The position numbers and the translations under genes are program-made. From assembly GCA_017428035.1 (NCBI GenBank), contig JAFRRR010000061.1:1-64000 (forward strand): a DNA stretch of 64,000 bases. Reading direction: 5' to 3'. Within the stretch, counting starts at the first letter, position 1. Each line of letters begins with the position of its first letter. Below are positions 5,603 to 15,207 of this stretch, in pieces. This DNA comes from Bacteroidales bacterium. GTDB lineage: Bacteria; Bacteroidota; Bacteroidia; Bacteroidales; UBA932. Under the pieces are notes generated by a model, which saw only the letters and a program-made list of their open reading frames with translations, had not been told where the DNA came from and made no database searches.

Positions 5603-6250
5603 ATGAGCCCATCTGAGATTGAAAAGATTGCGAATATCTGGCTTCGTCAGTATAGGAGTATCATTGCTCTTGACAAATCTAGAGATATGTTAGTTGCCAA
5701 GTATGGAGCGCAAACCTTTGCCACAATTCGAAAGGCTATGGCGCTATTAATAATCCAGCCCAGCAATAATGACGACATCGCTAGTACGAATGAGACTGCA
5801 AAGAATAGTGTTGTGGCAGGTGGGGCAAAAACCAAAGGGAAAAAGAGTGCAAAGGGATCGGTGAAGAAATCTGAAAGGAAACTTCCTGTGCCTGCTATGG
5901 CAGTTGAGGGTGTTATTATCCATCCGAATTCCCTAAAGGATGATGAAATTGCCGATAAGTTGTTGGTCATTATCGGGAATCCTACTACTGTAAAAAAGAT
6001 GCTTAAGCTAAAATATGGCTTATTAGTCAAAAGGAGGCCCAAAGTAATTGAGTATGTTGAGTCTCTTTATGAACAGCATTCGGAGGAATATATCCAGAAA
6101 CACGACAAGTGGATTAATCGCCATTCTTCAACATCTAGCGAAGCCTTTAAGGCTAAAGTGAAGGCGCAAAACGAGCGTTTCGAGCAGAGCAGGCGCAAAG
6201 AATGCTATGGATTCAAGCTCATCTATACACCTATGGGGAATAAAAGATAG
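5603..6250 (+). CDS. Hypothetical protein with basic linker
   Basis: A 215-aa protein I cannot assign. The N-terminal helical part (residues 1-50), a low-complexity Lys/Ser/Ala linker (about 70-93), and a C-terminal part with MLKLKYGLLVKRRPKVIEYV and a run of basic residues suggest a nucleic-acid-binding or adaptor protein. There is no signal peptide. A promoter box TAATTTTG (5571-5578) lies 24 nt upstream. It is convergent with the end of the defence operon, 22 bp away, and similar in base composition, so it may belong to the same island. Confidence 0.65.
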   Translation: MSPSEIEKIANIWLRQYRSIIALDKSRDMLVAKYGAQTFATIRKAMALLIIQPSNNDDIASTNETAKNSVVAGGAKTKGKKSAKGSVKKSERKLPVPAMAVEGVIIHPNSLKDDEIADKLLVIIGNPTTVKKMLKLKYGLLVKRRPKVIEYVESLYEQHSEEYIQKHDKWINRHSSTSSEAFKAKVKAQNERFEQSRRKECYGFKLIYTPMGNKR

Positions 6251-6272
6251 GGTTGTTATAGAAACCGTTCTA

Positions 6273-6749
6273 TTATTTATCAAATTTTCCTCTCAGGAAC
6301 ACCCAAATAAAGAAGAGTGCGGCTGGGACTCCGACAACATACAATGCAATCTTGAGGACATTCTCAGCAATGTCTCCTGAGATACTCTCGTTGATGATGA
6401 CACAAACTGCCGCTACTACCGCAAAAAGAAAAAGGCAAATAACGAACAGCACAACAATATTAAGTCCCATGTTGTAGTACCATTCTGCCCATTTTTCCTT
6501 CTTGGTGAATTCTTTCTTGGGTGGAGCCACCTCAATCTTGGGTGGATCTTCTGGTAGGTTATTCCGGGGAGGCATTGCTTCTTTATCCTTCTTGAGGTGA
6601 TACCGTATCACAAAGATACCTGCCGCACCTATGACCAGCATAGCCACTCCAATCCATCTATAATCCTGCAATGCCACCAGAATCGCACCTCCAATTAGAG
6701 CGACAAGGTCGACAAAAAGCGTCATCAGAAGTCGTCGGTCTTTGTCCAT
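6273..6749 (-). CDS. Small membrane protein, last gene of the defence operon
   Basis: A 158-aa protein with four likely transmembrane segments: two close together (about 9-27 and 32-50), a cytoplasm-type charged and Pro-rich stretch (55-90, PPKIEVAPPKKEFTKKEK), then two more (about 96-118 and 130-152). No family is recognised. It begins 49 nt after the DUF4268 gene on the same strand. Membrane proteins at the end of defence operons are often effectors, but nothing in this sequence proves that. Confidence 0.65.
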   Translation of the reverse strand: MDKDRRLLMTLFVDLVALIGGAILVALQDYRWIGVAMLVIGAAGIFVIRYHLKKDKEAMPPRNNLPEDPPKIEVAPPKKEFTKKEKWAEWYYNMGLNIVVLFVICLFLFAVVAAVCVIINESISGDIAENVLKIALYVVGVPAALFFIWVFLRGKFDK

Positions 6750-6798
6750 AACAAACGGATAGCACTCCTTTTACAGACGAAAGTGGATTGGCACGTTC

Positions 6799-7740
6799 TT
6801 ATTTCAGCTTTGAAACAGGACCTTTTAGCGCCAAGATAAAGCGTTTAGTGTTTTCAAGGTCAGCAGCAATTATGTAGGGCCACTCTTCTTCGGGATTATT
6901 GTAGCCACCTGGAAATTCCGTCCTGATGGATGTTGTACGGTATCCTTCAAGCTCTTCCCAGTTAAGGCCTGGACCGTATGCATTGTCTATTTGCTCTCTA
7001 TCCTTCATTAATTGACGAAGAATCTTGAGATTCTCTTCTTCAGAACCTTTCCCCTTGTCTATTCGTAATTCACAACGCACGATGTCTTTTGTTACCCAGA
7101 GTGTCCACTGTATGCCCCCAATACCAGTTCCGCTTGAGATAAAACTATCTTTTGTGGCTGATGAATTCTTGAATGCCGGCATCGATTTGTCGGCCTTGAA
7201 TTGCTTCAGTAGTTCGCCCCAGAATTTGTATCTCATTTCGTGACGACGTGTCTCTGCGCGTTTGATCTCTCCCTTCTCCCTTGCTTCCTTTGAGGGTGCC
7301 GACTTGATGGTAAATAGAGGGCCGAGAGGGGATTCTCCAATTCTGATTAACTGGAGTTCCAACAGATAGAAGTCACAGCCGTTGTCGGTCTCGTTCAGCC
7401 AGTTAACAGCTTCGACATGTTCCTGTTTGGCTCTCTCCACAATCCATATAGCAACCTTCGCATCAAAAGCCGTTCGGTAAGTGATAATCTTGCCGAGGTG
7501 ATCATGGTTTGAATCCCCAAATTGGTTTTCAATGACAACTCCAGAGCCATCTTCCAATTCTGCTTGAATATCTACACGAAAATTCTCAGAGGTTTGTTCT
7601 GTAGAAGGATTGACCAGTTTCAAGTGTATAGTTTCAGAAACATAGTCCAAGTTGTCTGCGAGCCACGGTGTGAAGTCACCTGATTCGCTTTTGAAATGGC
7701 GGCGGAGACTGATTGTCTCGATCTTACCTATTGTACTCAT
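6799..7740 (-). CDS. DUF4268 protein with PD-(D/E)xK-like nuclease motif
   Basis: A 313-aa protein. The N-terminal half has FRVDIQAELEDGSGVVIENQ (55-73), with Asp57 and Glu71-x-Gln73 placed as in PD-(D/E)xK nucleases, followed by the family-typical DSNHDHLGKIITY. The C-terminal half matches DUF4268 (RYKFWGELLKQF, then WTLWVTKDIVRCELRI). Such proteins are commonly found near restriction systems; the fold is shared with Holliday-junction and restriction nucleases. It begins 9 bp after res, so it is cotranscribed. Substrate and role are unknown. Confidence 0.78.
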   Translation of the reverse strand: MSTIGKIETISLRRHFKSESGDFTPWLADNLDYVSETIHLKLVNPSTEQTSENFRVDIQAELEDGSGVVIENQFGDSNHDHLGKIITYRTAFDAKVAIWIVERAKQEHVEAVNWLNETDNGCDFYLLELQLIRIGESPLGPLFTIKSAPSKEAREKGEIKRAETRRHEMRYKFWGELLKQFKADKSMPAFKNSSATKDSFISSGTGIGGIQWTLWVTKDIVRCELRIDKGKGSEEENLKILRQLMKDREQIDNAYGPGLNWEELEGYRTTSIRTEFPGGYNNPEEEWPYIIAADLENTKRFILALKGPVSKLK

Positions 7741-7749
7741 ATTCGCGAT

Positions 7750-10700
7750 TTAATCCATTGATTTCATAATATCCAGAAGTGTCTGGTAGCTGTCCACTTT
7801 GTGATAACGCACATTGGAGGTGGACACATCATTGAAGAGCTTTTCTGCACAGTCTATCTTGGCCTTCTCTATAGGCTTAAGGTTCATAGAGTCCATTGAG
7901 CCTTTGGTCTCAGCTATGAAGAAGATGTGCTTGACAGTGCCCTTGTTGAAGGCTATCGCCCAGTCGGGAGAATAGCTGCCTACCGGTGTAGGAATATGGA
8001 AACTGCGTGGCAGCTTGGCATATACGCAGACCTCAGAAGCTTCGTCCAAGGCCTTAGCGAACTTCTCCTCAACACTCTCCTTGGCATAGCCATCAGTAAA
8101 AACGTAGTCCTGGATGCTCTTGTGGCTTTGGTAAGCCTTGCTGACCGGCTGCGAAGACTTCTCCTTGGTGAAGATGGTGCTGTCGTACACCTGATCAATC
8201 TTGTCATACTGGATGTGCTCCACAATCATCGTGGCCTTCTGCTCCTTGATAATACGGGAGACATTCTTGATGAACTCCTCGGGGTTATTCCGGAAGAGCT
8301 GCAGTTTGGTAGGACGGATGGTCCGAAGTATCTCCGCAGCGGTTTTGCGTGTAAGCGTAGTCTTCCTGGCAACGTCACCCACCAGATCATACTTTACAGA
8401 AGATGTGCTGACGGTAGACAGAGACCGCGTAGTCGTCTGGGTATTGCCATAGGTATCCACTTCTTCCTGCTCACCCTTTGTCATTACGTATTTGAGTTCA
8501 GTAACGACCAATTCCGCGTTGATGGCATTGACGGCCTTCTCAATGAGTTCTTTGCTGTCATAGTGAACCGTGTAGACGTACTGGTGGTTGATTTCATTCC
8601 AGAGGGCCTGGAATTCCTTCTTGTAGAAGTTGTCATTCAGCTTGTTCTCAAAGGAAGCAGATTCATTGGCATTCTCCACCATGTTCTCCAACTCAACGGA
8701 TTCGTCAAAGAGCGAACGGATGAGCTTGTGTACCTCGTCTGCAATTGGAGCTATGCCAGGGAAAAGCGGCATCAGCTTACCAGCGTCGCTGTCTTTCTTG
8801 TACTGCTCAGTAATCTGGAGGTTGTTGTCCACGTAGCCATAGCCCATCAGGTATCCGGTAATCATCATAGCATCCTGCTCGTTGATGGTGTAAGGCTGGC
8901 CATCTTTCTGCACCACCTTGCCAGTGAAGTACTCGACAGTAGCCTTGTTCGGACGTTCACGAAGTGCTTCGCGAGTTTCATTCTGGAGACCTTTCACGAA
9001 GTCTGAATAGGACTCGTTGGCAATGACGGTAAGAGCGTTGACTTCCTGCACAGCTTCTTCTCCCAGCTCCTCCATGTCCATGCGGTTACCGTTCTGGTCC
9101 ACACAGATGCGAAGTCCACGGCCAACCTCTTGTCGCTTGGCAATGGCCGAGGATGCGTGACGCAGCGTGCAGATCTGGAAAACGTTGGGGTTGTCCCAGC
9201 CTTCCCGAAGGGCAGAGTGCGAGAAGATGAAGCGCGTGGGCTCATCAAAGCTCAGGAGACGCTCCTTATTCTTAAGAATGAGGTCGTAGGCAGAAATATC
9301 GTCGGAAATGTCGCTCTTGCGTCCGGTCTCACTGTTAATCGCGCGACCTGTCTTTTTATCTATAGAGAAGTAGCCATTGTGAACCTGGTCCGGCGTAAAG
9401 CGGCGGAGATACTCCTGGTAGTCATCCTCAAATATTGACAGACGCTCGTTCAGGGCGTTCGCATACTCCTCTTCAAAGATCTTCCAGAAAGGTCCGTGAA
9501 CTTCGTTGCCATCGTCATCATACCCTTTGTAATTCTTCACCTCATCGATGAAGAACAGGGATAGTGTCTTGATGCCTTTCTTGAAAAGCTCACGTTCTTT
9601 ATCCAGATGGGAAGCGATTGTCTCGCGGATCTGAACACGCTGCATGGCAATCAGAGAACTGTCACCATACACTTCGCCCTTTCGAATGGATTCCCCGTTG
9701 AGGAAGACCACACGATTGGTAATCGGGTCAATTTCCGAAATGGTGTAGCCATCATATTGCGCCAAGCCCTGGGATTCATCAAAGAGCGAGTCGCCGAAAC
9801 CTAGCTTGTGCCTTTCGCGGCGAATGCCAGTCTTTCCCTGCACTTCCAGTTCGATGCGGGCCACCGGTGGCTGCGTCTTGGAAAGAAGGATATCATCCAG
9901 GTACAGGTAAGAACTGGTGCCCTTGAGATTCTTCACTTCAAAGCCCTTCACTTGGATCTTCTTGACTAGTTTCTGCTTGTAAGCATCCAGCGCGTCGAGG
10001 GCATAGATGCAGTTATGAGAAGTTTTATGGGTTGCGGAGTAGTACAGGACGAAGAGCGGCTTGAAGCGTTGCAGAGCGCGCTGTGTGGCATCACCTTCCA
10101 TCTTCTGGGGCTCATCCATGATGATGATGGGCCGGTTGGCTGAAATCACATCTATTGGCTTACGGGAGCCAAAGTCATCGCGTTCCGTGTAGATGATACG
10201 GCTGGCGCCACGGGTGGCACCTTCCTTCATATCTGTAGCAAAGGCCTGCGTGTTGATGATCATCACATTGATGCTGGCATCAGACGAGAAGGAATCCAGC
10301 TGCTGAAGGTTGGAAGAGTTATAGATGAAGAAGCGAGCCTTTTTGCCGTAGTATTCCATGAAATGGTCTTCCAGCATAGTGAAGGACTTATGCACGCCCT
10401 CACGGATAGCAATGGACGGGACTACTACAATGAACTTGGACCAACCGTAGCGCTTGTTGAACTCGAACATCGTTTTGATGTAGACATACGTCTTACCCGT
10501 ACCGGTCTCCATTTCGATGTCCAGGCCAAGACGGCCCAGGTCGTGTGACAGATTCTTGGATTCCGGAATGCTCCAGATGCGCTGCATGCCACGTACATTG
10601 GCAAGCAGCTGCTGGTCGGTGAGTTCTATGTCTGCATTGCGGTAACCAGCGTAATCTGCCTCCGTGAGCAGCATCCCAGCTGCATCTTTACCAAGGTCGC

Positions 10701-10803
10701 GCCGGTACTGGAAACCATCCCTAGACGGCTGTCCAGCAAAGATGTCAACGGTACTCTCAACAGCATCCGTCTGGTATTGCTGTATTTTGAAGTTGAATTT
10801 CAT
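7750..10803 (-). CDS. res: Type III restriction enzyme, Res subunit
   Basis: A 1017-aa ATP-dependent DNA translocase/nuclease that acts with Mod. SF2 helicase motifs are seen: METGTGKT (98-105, motif I), IIIMDEPQ (DEPQ 230-233, motif II), YYSATHK (motif III) and GRGLRICVD near the end of the second RecA-like domain. The C-terminal nuclease motif is intact: PD (946-947) and ETK (965-967) in SPDWAIAF..IAETKGS, as in EcoP15I-type Res. The length is usual for the family. The start codon is 2 bp after the mod stop, so translation is probably coupled. It looks active. Confidence 0.93.
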   Translation of the reverse strand: MKFNFKIQQYQTDAVESTVDIFAGQPSRDGFQYRRDLGKDAAGMLLTEADYAGYRNADIELTDQQLLANVRGMQRIWSIPESKNLSHDLGRLGLDIEMETGTGKTYVYIKTMFEFNKRYGWSKFIVVVPSIAIREGVHKSFTMLEDHFMEYYGKKARFFIYNSSNLQQLDSFSSDASINVMIINTQAFATDMKEGATRGASRIIYTERDDFGSRKPIDVISANRPIIIMDEPQKMEGDATQRALQRFKPLFVLYYSATHKTSHNCIYALDALDAYKQKLVKKIQVKGFEVKNLKGTSSYLYLDDILLSKTQPPVARIELEVQGKTGIRRERHKLGFGDSLFDESQGLAQYDGYTISEIDPITNRVVFLNGESIRKGEVYGDSSLIAMQRVQIRETIASHLDKERELFKKGIKTLSLFFIDEVKNYKGYDDDGNEVHGPFWKIFEEEYANALNERLSIFEDDYQEYLRRFTPDQVHNGYFSIDKKTGRAINSETGRKSDISDDISAYDLILKNKERLLSFDEPTRFIFSHSALREGWDNPNVFQICTLRHASSAIAKRQEVGRGLRICVDQNGNRMDMEELGEEAVQEVNALTVIANESYSDFVKGLQNETREALRERPNKATVEYFTGKVVQKDGQPYTINEQDAMMITGYLMGYGYVDNNLQITEQYKKDSDAGKLMPLFPGIAPIADEVHKLIRSLFDESVELENMVENANESASFENKLNDNFYKKEFQALWNEINHQYVYTVHYDSKELIEKAVNAINAELVVTELKYVMTKGEQEEVDTYGNTQTTTRSLSTVSTSSVKYDLVGDVARKTTLTRKTAAEILRTIRPTKLQLFRNNPEEFIKNVSRIIKEQKATMIVEHIQYDKIDQVYDSTIFTKEKSSQPVSKAYQSHKSIQDYVFTDGYAKESVEEKFAKALDEASEVCVYAKLPRSFHIPTPVGSYSPDWAIAFNKGTVKHIFFIAETKGSMDSMNLKPIEKAKIDCAEKLFNDVSTSNVRYHKVDSYQTLLDIMKSMD

Positions 10804-10805
10804 AA

Positions 10806-12797
10806 CTACAGGATTCTACGGATGGTTTCTTTGGAGTATGCCTGGAAGATCTGCTCGAAGTTGTCGGCCACGTTGTCGGAGGATAGGGACTTATCCCTCA
10901 TGATGAAGTAGTACGGCTTGCGCTTGGCCACGGCCGTAATTACTTCCTCATTTACATCTTCGTCAAAGCAGGCAATCAGGTAACCGTTATTCACGGAGAA
11001 AACCTCCTTCCCGGCAATTTTCTCAGTCTCAATCTTGGCGGACAGCGGAAGGTTGCACTCTAGCATTACCTGGAACAGCAAGTCCTCACCTGTACGGTCC
11101 GGTTTAACGTTGTCTTCAAAGAGCGTAGCTTCGGAAGAATCCTCCGGACGGTAGTAGACGTCCTCCATATTGCTAGTGTCCAGTTTGAGGACACGAAAGC
11201 CAACATCTAACTTAGGCTTTTCATTGTTAGCCGAAGCAAATAACCCTCCTTCATCAGTGCGAGATATCATATCCTCAAGCACCTTTTTACCGGCACGGCG
11301 GATTCGTTCTTTCCCAATCTCGCAGATATTCTTGTAGCCGGACTTATATGCTTCACTATTTTTATCAGTGACTTCAGGCAACTGAACCATGATGAATTTT
11401 CTTTTGCCATCATCTTCCGAATTAAGATAAATAACAGCGTGTGCTGTAGTCGCTGATCCAGAGAAAAAGTCAAGAATAATAGAATCGTTTCCGCCAAATA
11501 CTTGAATGAGGTAATGAATCAATGAAACGGGCTTTACATTCTCAAATACACGTTTATTATCAAATATTAATTGAACATCTTGGGTCCCTTTATTATACAT
11601 ACCTATCATATCCTTGGGCAAAAGAGTGGCGGGACAACCAAGACCATCACCAAAGTACTTCTTAATAAAAATATTCCATTTAGCAGGCTTCCCGGTTGCA
11701 TCGATCAACGTCGATGATGAATCTGTTTTTCTAAAAACCACCAAATCGTTCTTCTTCGCTTCCTCAAATGTCTCTGGAACAAATCGGTATATGTAACCTT
11801 CTTTGGGTTTAACTATTGTACCGTCTGGACAAACGATTTCATATTTCTGGTTCTTGTTTGTAGAAGCATTCTTAAAAACGAACTCTTTGCATCTAAACAG
11901 CCCTGTTTCATCTCGTTCATTATACATTTTCTTTGCATCCTCAGAAAGTGGTGCCCATAACATGGGTACATTGTTAATGTCTTTTGCATAAACAAGAACG
12001 TATTCGTGAGTTTTACTTGTATGCTTTGGCCTAATACCTCCTGCAGTAGAACAATTCCAAACCAAAGTTGCTATTCGATTATTAGAACCGAATATCTCAT
12101 TACATACATTATGCATGTTGGAGGACTCGCAGTCGTCAATTGAAATGAGAATAACACCGTCTGAACTCAGTAAATCTTTGGCAACTTTCAACCTAGGATA
12201 AATCATATTTAGCCAATCCGTATGGAATCGTCCATTACTTTCGGTGTTTTGTACAAGCTGATTACCTAAAACATCTATCTGTCCCGAGTTTCCCACATAC
12301 AGAGAAACTTCCTGAGTGAAATCATCATCATATACGAAATCACCTCCTGTGTTGTAAGGGGGATCAATATAGATAACTTTGATCTTGCCTAGGTAGTTCT
12401 CGCGAATAAGCTTTAGTACCTCCAAATTGTCTCCTTCAATATACAAGTTCTGTGTATTTTCAAAATCAACACTCCCACTACTCAAATACTTGTTTCCTTC
12501 GCTATCTGAGCCTGTGGGGGATTTTTCATCTACGCGCACCGGACGCAGGGTCATAGTGGTAGAAGTATTAGCTTTACGAATGGCTTTCTTCTTGTCCGGC
12601 CAAGTGAACTGATAACGCTCCTTGGCACCCTCAACAATATCTTTGGAAAGTTCTTGCCGGAGCAGGTCGAAATCAATAGCTTTTTCAACTTTGCCGTCAT
12701 TACCGACTCGCTCTGTTAAGCAATTAGGGAATAACTGACCAATCTTTTCGACATTGCCATCTGTGATATCCACAGTATGCATTTTCATTTTATCCAT
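10806..12797 (-). CDS. mod: Type III restriction-modification methyltransferase, Mod subunit
   Basis: A 663-aa adenine-N6 methyltransferase of the beta class: motif IV IDPPYNTGG (DPPY 145-148) comes before motif I FFSGSATTAHAV (about 430-440). The central region between them is the expected place of the DNA target-recognition domain; I cannot read the target from sequence. EGDNLEVLKLI precedes motif IV as in other Mod proteins. MDKMKMHT offers ATG codons at residues 1, 4 and 6. It starts 10 bp after the DUF4365 gene. Mod methylates the host site and guides Res. Confidence 0.93.
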   Translation of the reverse strand: MDKMKMHTVDITDGNVEKIGQLFPNCLTERVGNDGKVEKAIDFDLLRQELSKDIVEGAKERYQFTWPDKKKAIRKANTSTTMTLRPVRVDEKSPTGSDSEGNKYLSSGSVDFENTQNLYIEGDNLEVLKLIRENYLGKIKVIYIDPPYNTGGDFVYDDDFTQEVSLYVGNSGQIDVLGNQLVQNTESNGRFHTDWLNMIYPRLKVAKDLLSSDGVILISIDDCESSNMHNVCNEIFGSNNRIATLVWNCSTAGGIRPKHTSKTHEYVLVYAKDINNVPMLWAPLSEDAKKMYNERDETGLFRCKEFVFKNASTNKNQKYEIVCPDGTIVKPKEGYIYRFVPETFEEAKKNDLVVFRKTDSSSTLIDATGKPAKWNIFIKKYFGDGLGCPATLLPKDMIGMYNKGTQDVQLIFDNKRVFENVKPVSLIHYLIQVFGGNDSIILDFFSGSATTAHAVIYLNSEDDGKRKFIMVQLPEVTDKNSEAYKSGYKNICEIGKERIRRAGKKVLEDMISRTDEGGLFASANNEKPKLDVGFRVLKLDTSNMEDVYYRPEDSSEATLFEDNVKPDRTGEDLLFQVMLECNLPLSAKIETEKIAGKEVFSVNNGYLIACFDEDVNEEVITAVAKRKPYYFIMRDKSLSSDNVADNFEQIFQAYSKETIRRIL

Positions 12798-12807
12798 ATC
12801 AATTGTA

Positions 12808-14604
12808 TTATTTCCAAAACTTGTGCATAGGCGATAACTTGAACCCCGTCTTCTGATCTTTATTCAAGGTTTTGTAATAAGCCTTAGCCTCTTTTTTCTT
12901 TCCCAATAGTAACAGCGAGCAAATCCTATCATAAGGATCCAGTTCCTTCTGTGCAATAATCTCATCAAGTGTAGCAATCTCTTCTTTGTTGAGTTTTCTT
13001 TTTCGTCTTGTCAACTGGAGAACATCCAGTTTGCAACCATATACAGTTAGGTATGGTATAACTTGAGTGGAAAGCCATGTCGCTAATTCTAAAGCAGCCG
13101 TAAATACACGCTCATTTGCTTTTTTATCGTAGGCCAGAATCATCTTATTCAGTGTCTCGTTTGCAATCAACAGCATATGAGGATTCGTTATTGACAACTC
13201 CTTATAATCAGCAATAGTCTGTGTGAAATCAATGTTAGACAGAGAGCAGAATGCATCTATGTCTAATAAAGACATGCCTGGTATGCGATAATACTTGTCG
13301 TCGTCCTCTTTTTGATAAGTGATGATATGCCGCTTTGGATTGAAATAATCCTCAATGTCAGTCAGTTTGCTATCTTTCTCATTAGGGACTACTATTACCC
13401 TTATCTTCAAATTAGAAATGGTTAAGTCTTGATAGGCAGGCCCTTCAAGTGAATTGTTAATTCCGATGACTGGCTGATTGTCCACAAATGCTTTTTCTAG
13501 ACGCGATAAGACAAAAGCATCACTGTTTTTAAGCCCAGAGAGATCCAAGTCATCTACGATGTGTAAAGTATCTAAAAGCTTCGCTGCCCGCTGACACATC
13601 TTGTATTCTTGTTCTATCTTATCTGCATCATAATCGGCATTGCTTATTGTATAAACGGTATCTCCAATATTGAAGTGTCTGCTCTTTCCAAGTGCTGTCA
13701 GGAATTCGAGAGAAGCCATCCTTTGTCGGAGATTACTCGGTGCGGTATAATTGAAGCGCCCTTGCTGTTCATCGTTAGGCCAGGATAGTTTGATTCCGTA
13801 TGCAAAAGTAATTGAAAGGCCCTTCACTGAATAATTTATGCGGTATTTATTGAAGAACTCTCTATCATCAATCTTAATAGGATTATCAATTAACTTGGAG
13901 AAGATCATTTTGCTCCCGGATTCTTTGATGGGAATAGGCACGGGGCTGCCTTTGAACTGAGCATAAAAGCAAACCTCATTCTCGACGAACGCCTTAAGCG
14001 CATTAGCGTTACTATTCTTTTGCGAGCCTATTTTTTGTGTTGTGACTAGTATTCTTTCAACACATTTATTGCCTGATAGGTCCTTGAATGTTGGGAGCTT
14101 GATGTCTGTGAAACTTGTCTGCTTATGTGAGTCTAAATAAAAATTTGTCAATATTGTGGCGATCTCGTTCTTGTCATCTGAAGGAAAAGGTTTAAGAGTA
14201 ATGGATTTAGTATCTTGACCTTCTTTAATCTCATCGAAAATAATCTGGAGCTTAATGGGGAGAAGTGTAGAATAAAAAATCTTTCTATTGTCGTTGGGAT
14301 CAATTTCGACTACGAAGAAAAGGGCCCCTCCGTTATTTAGATAGTTTCTCAGGTCGGATACTTCAGCCTGATAGGTAATCTCATTGGTTGAAAGCGAATT
14401 GACTTCCTTCCCTTTTACCTGCGAATGAACGACTCCGAGAAGACTTTCTTTTTTCTTGCCTTTCTTTGAGTAAACAAATATATCCCCATCCCAGGATGGA
14501 AATTTATCATTCTTCTTGATGTCTTCTTTGGCATATAAGCATCTAGCAATTGCGTCTGTCACGGAACCTACAGCCAATGATTCTATGGTATCCGAATCTC
14601 TCAT
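12808..14604 (-). CDS. DUF4365-domain protein, putative nuclease accessory
   Basis: A 598-aa protein, more AT-rich than its neighbours. The N-terminus (1-130) matches DUF4365: SWDGDIFVY (Asp39, Asp41), HSQVKGKE (Gln62-x-Lys64), then DLRNYLNNGGALFFVVEID. The Asp and Q-x-K placing suggests a PD-(D/E)xK-like fold. The remainder is a long region with no named domain, in part helical (for example ADKIEQEYKMCQRAAKLLD near 330). Its ATG overlaps the last base of the DUF4391 stop codon, so they are coupled. It may be a nuclease or a sensor; neither is proven. Confidence 0.72.
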   Translation of the reverse strand: MRDSDTIESLAVGSVTDAIARCLYAKEDIKKNDKFPSWDGDIFVYSKKGKKKESLLGVVHSQVKGKEVNSLSTNEITYQAEVSDLRNYLNNGGALFFVVEIDPNDNRKIFYSTLLPIKLQIIFDEIKEGQDTKSITLKPFPSDDKNEIATILTNFYLDSHKQTSFTDIKLPTFKDLSGNKCVERILVTTQKIGSQKNSNANALKAFVENEVCFYAQFKGSPVPIPIKESGSKMIFSKLIDNPIKIDDREFFNKYRINYSVKGLSITFAYGIKLSWPNDEQQGRFNYTAPSNLRQRMASLEFLTALGKSRHFNIGDTVYTISNADYDADKIEQEYKMCQRAAKLLDTLHIVDDLDLSGLKNSDAFVLSRLEKAFVDNQPVIGINNSLEGPAYQDLTISNLKIRVIVVPNEKDSKLTDIEDYFNPKRHIITYQKEDDDKYYRIPGMSLLDIDAFCSLSNIDFTQTIADYKELSITNPHMLLIANETLNKMILAYDKKANERVFTAALELATWLSTQVIPYLTVYGCKLDVLQLTRRKRKLNKEEIATLDEIIAQKELDPYDRICSLLLLGKKKEAKAYYKTLNKDQKTGFKLSPMHKFWK

Positions 14605-15197
14605 TATAACTTTTCTCTCAAATTCTGTAATTCTTCAAACATCTCCAGCTTACGCCTTGGCTGCTTTTCGGCACGGGACTTCTTCTCCAGATCTTCAATT
14701 TGTTTAATGAGCTTGGCCCGAGCCTCATCGTAGTGAATCTGCTCCTCCAGGGTGTTGCCTTCTTCAATCTCGATATTACCCACCATCTTCACAATCCCTT
14801 CCCAAACGGCTTCCAGATCCAGACCGGCAAGGATAATCTCCGGCTCCGGCCCCCATTCGCCCGTAAGCAGCTTCGTATGGAAGATAGCCAACTGAACCTT
14901 GTCCTCAAACCTCAGCAGGAACAGCATCTTCTGCGGAATCAACTTGGACAGCAGCTGAATATTCCTGGAGTCATAGTCCTGGTTCTTAAGCAGTACCTCC
15001 AGCACATAGATGGACTCCACATTCTCACCGACCGGCAGGGCGGGAATCGTCCTGGGAGAAATCACGTTCACAATGGACATACGTGAGATGTCCTCATCGA
15101 AGCGGTCCTTCTGGGAGGAGCGCAAATCAAACTTCGCGAAGATACGAGTCTTCGGAAGGGGTTGTGAAAGTTCGGTAGATTTAGGCAGTCCAAGCAT
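14604..15197 (-). CDS. DUF4391-domain protein
   Basis: A 197-aa protein of DUF4391 type, beginning MLGLPKSTELSQPLPK. The hallmark stretch IYVLEVLLKNQDYDSRNIQ and the C-terminal coiled coil (about 160-197, IKQIEDLEKKSRAEKQPRRKL) are visible. DUF4391 genes are regular neighbours of SNF2 helicase and type III R-M genes; the biochemical role is not known to me. The start is ATG at 15197; the longer frame begins with TTG. It lies 10 bp after the helicase stop codon. Confidence 0.78.
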   Translation of the reverse strand: MLGLPKSTELSQPLPKTRIFAKFDLRSSQKDRFDEDISRMSIVNVISPRTIPALPVGENVESIYVLEVLLKNQDYDSRNIQLLSKLIPQKMLFLLRFEDKVQLAIFHTKLLTGEWGPEPEIILAGLDLEAVWEGIVKMVGNIEIEEGNTLEEQIHYDEARAKLIKQIEDLEKKSRAEKQPRRKLEMFEELQNLREKL

Positions 15198-15207
15198 AGG
15201 CAACGAG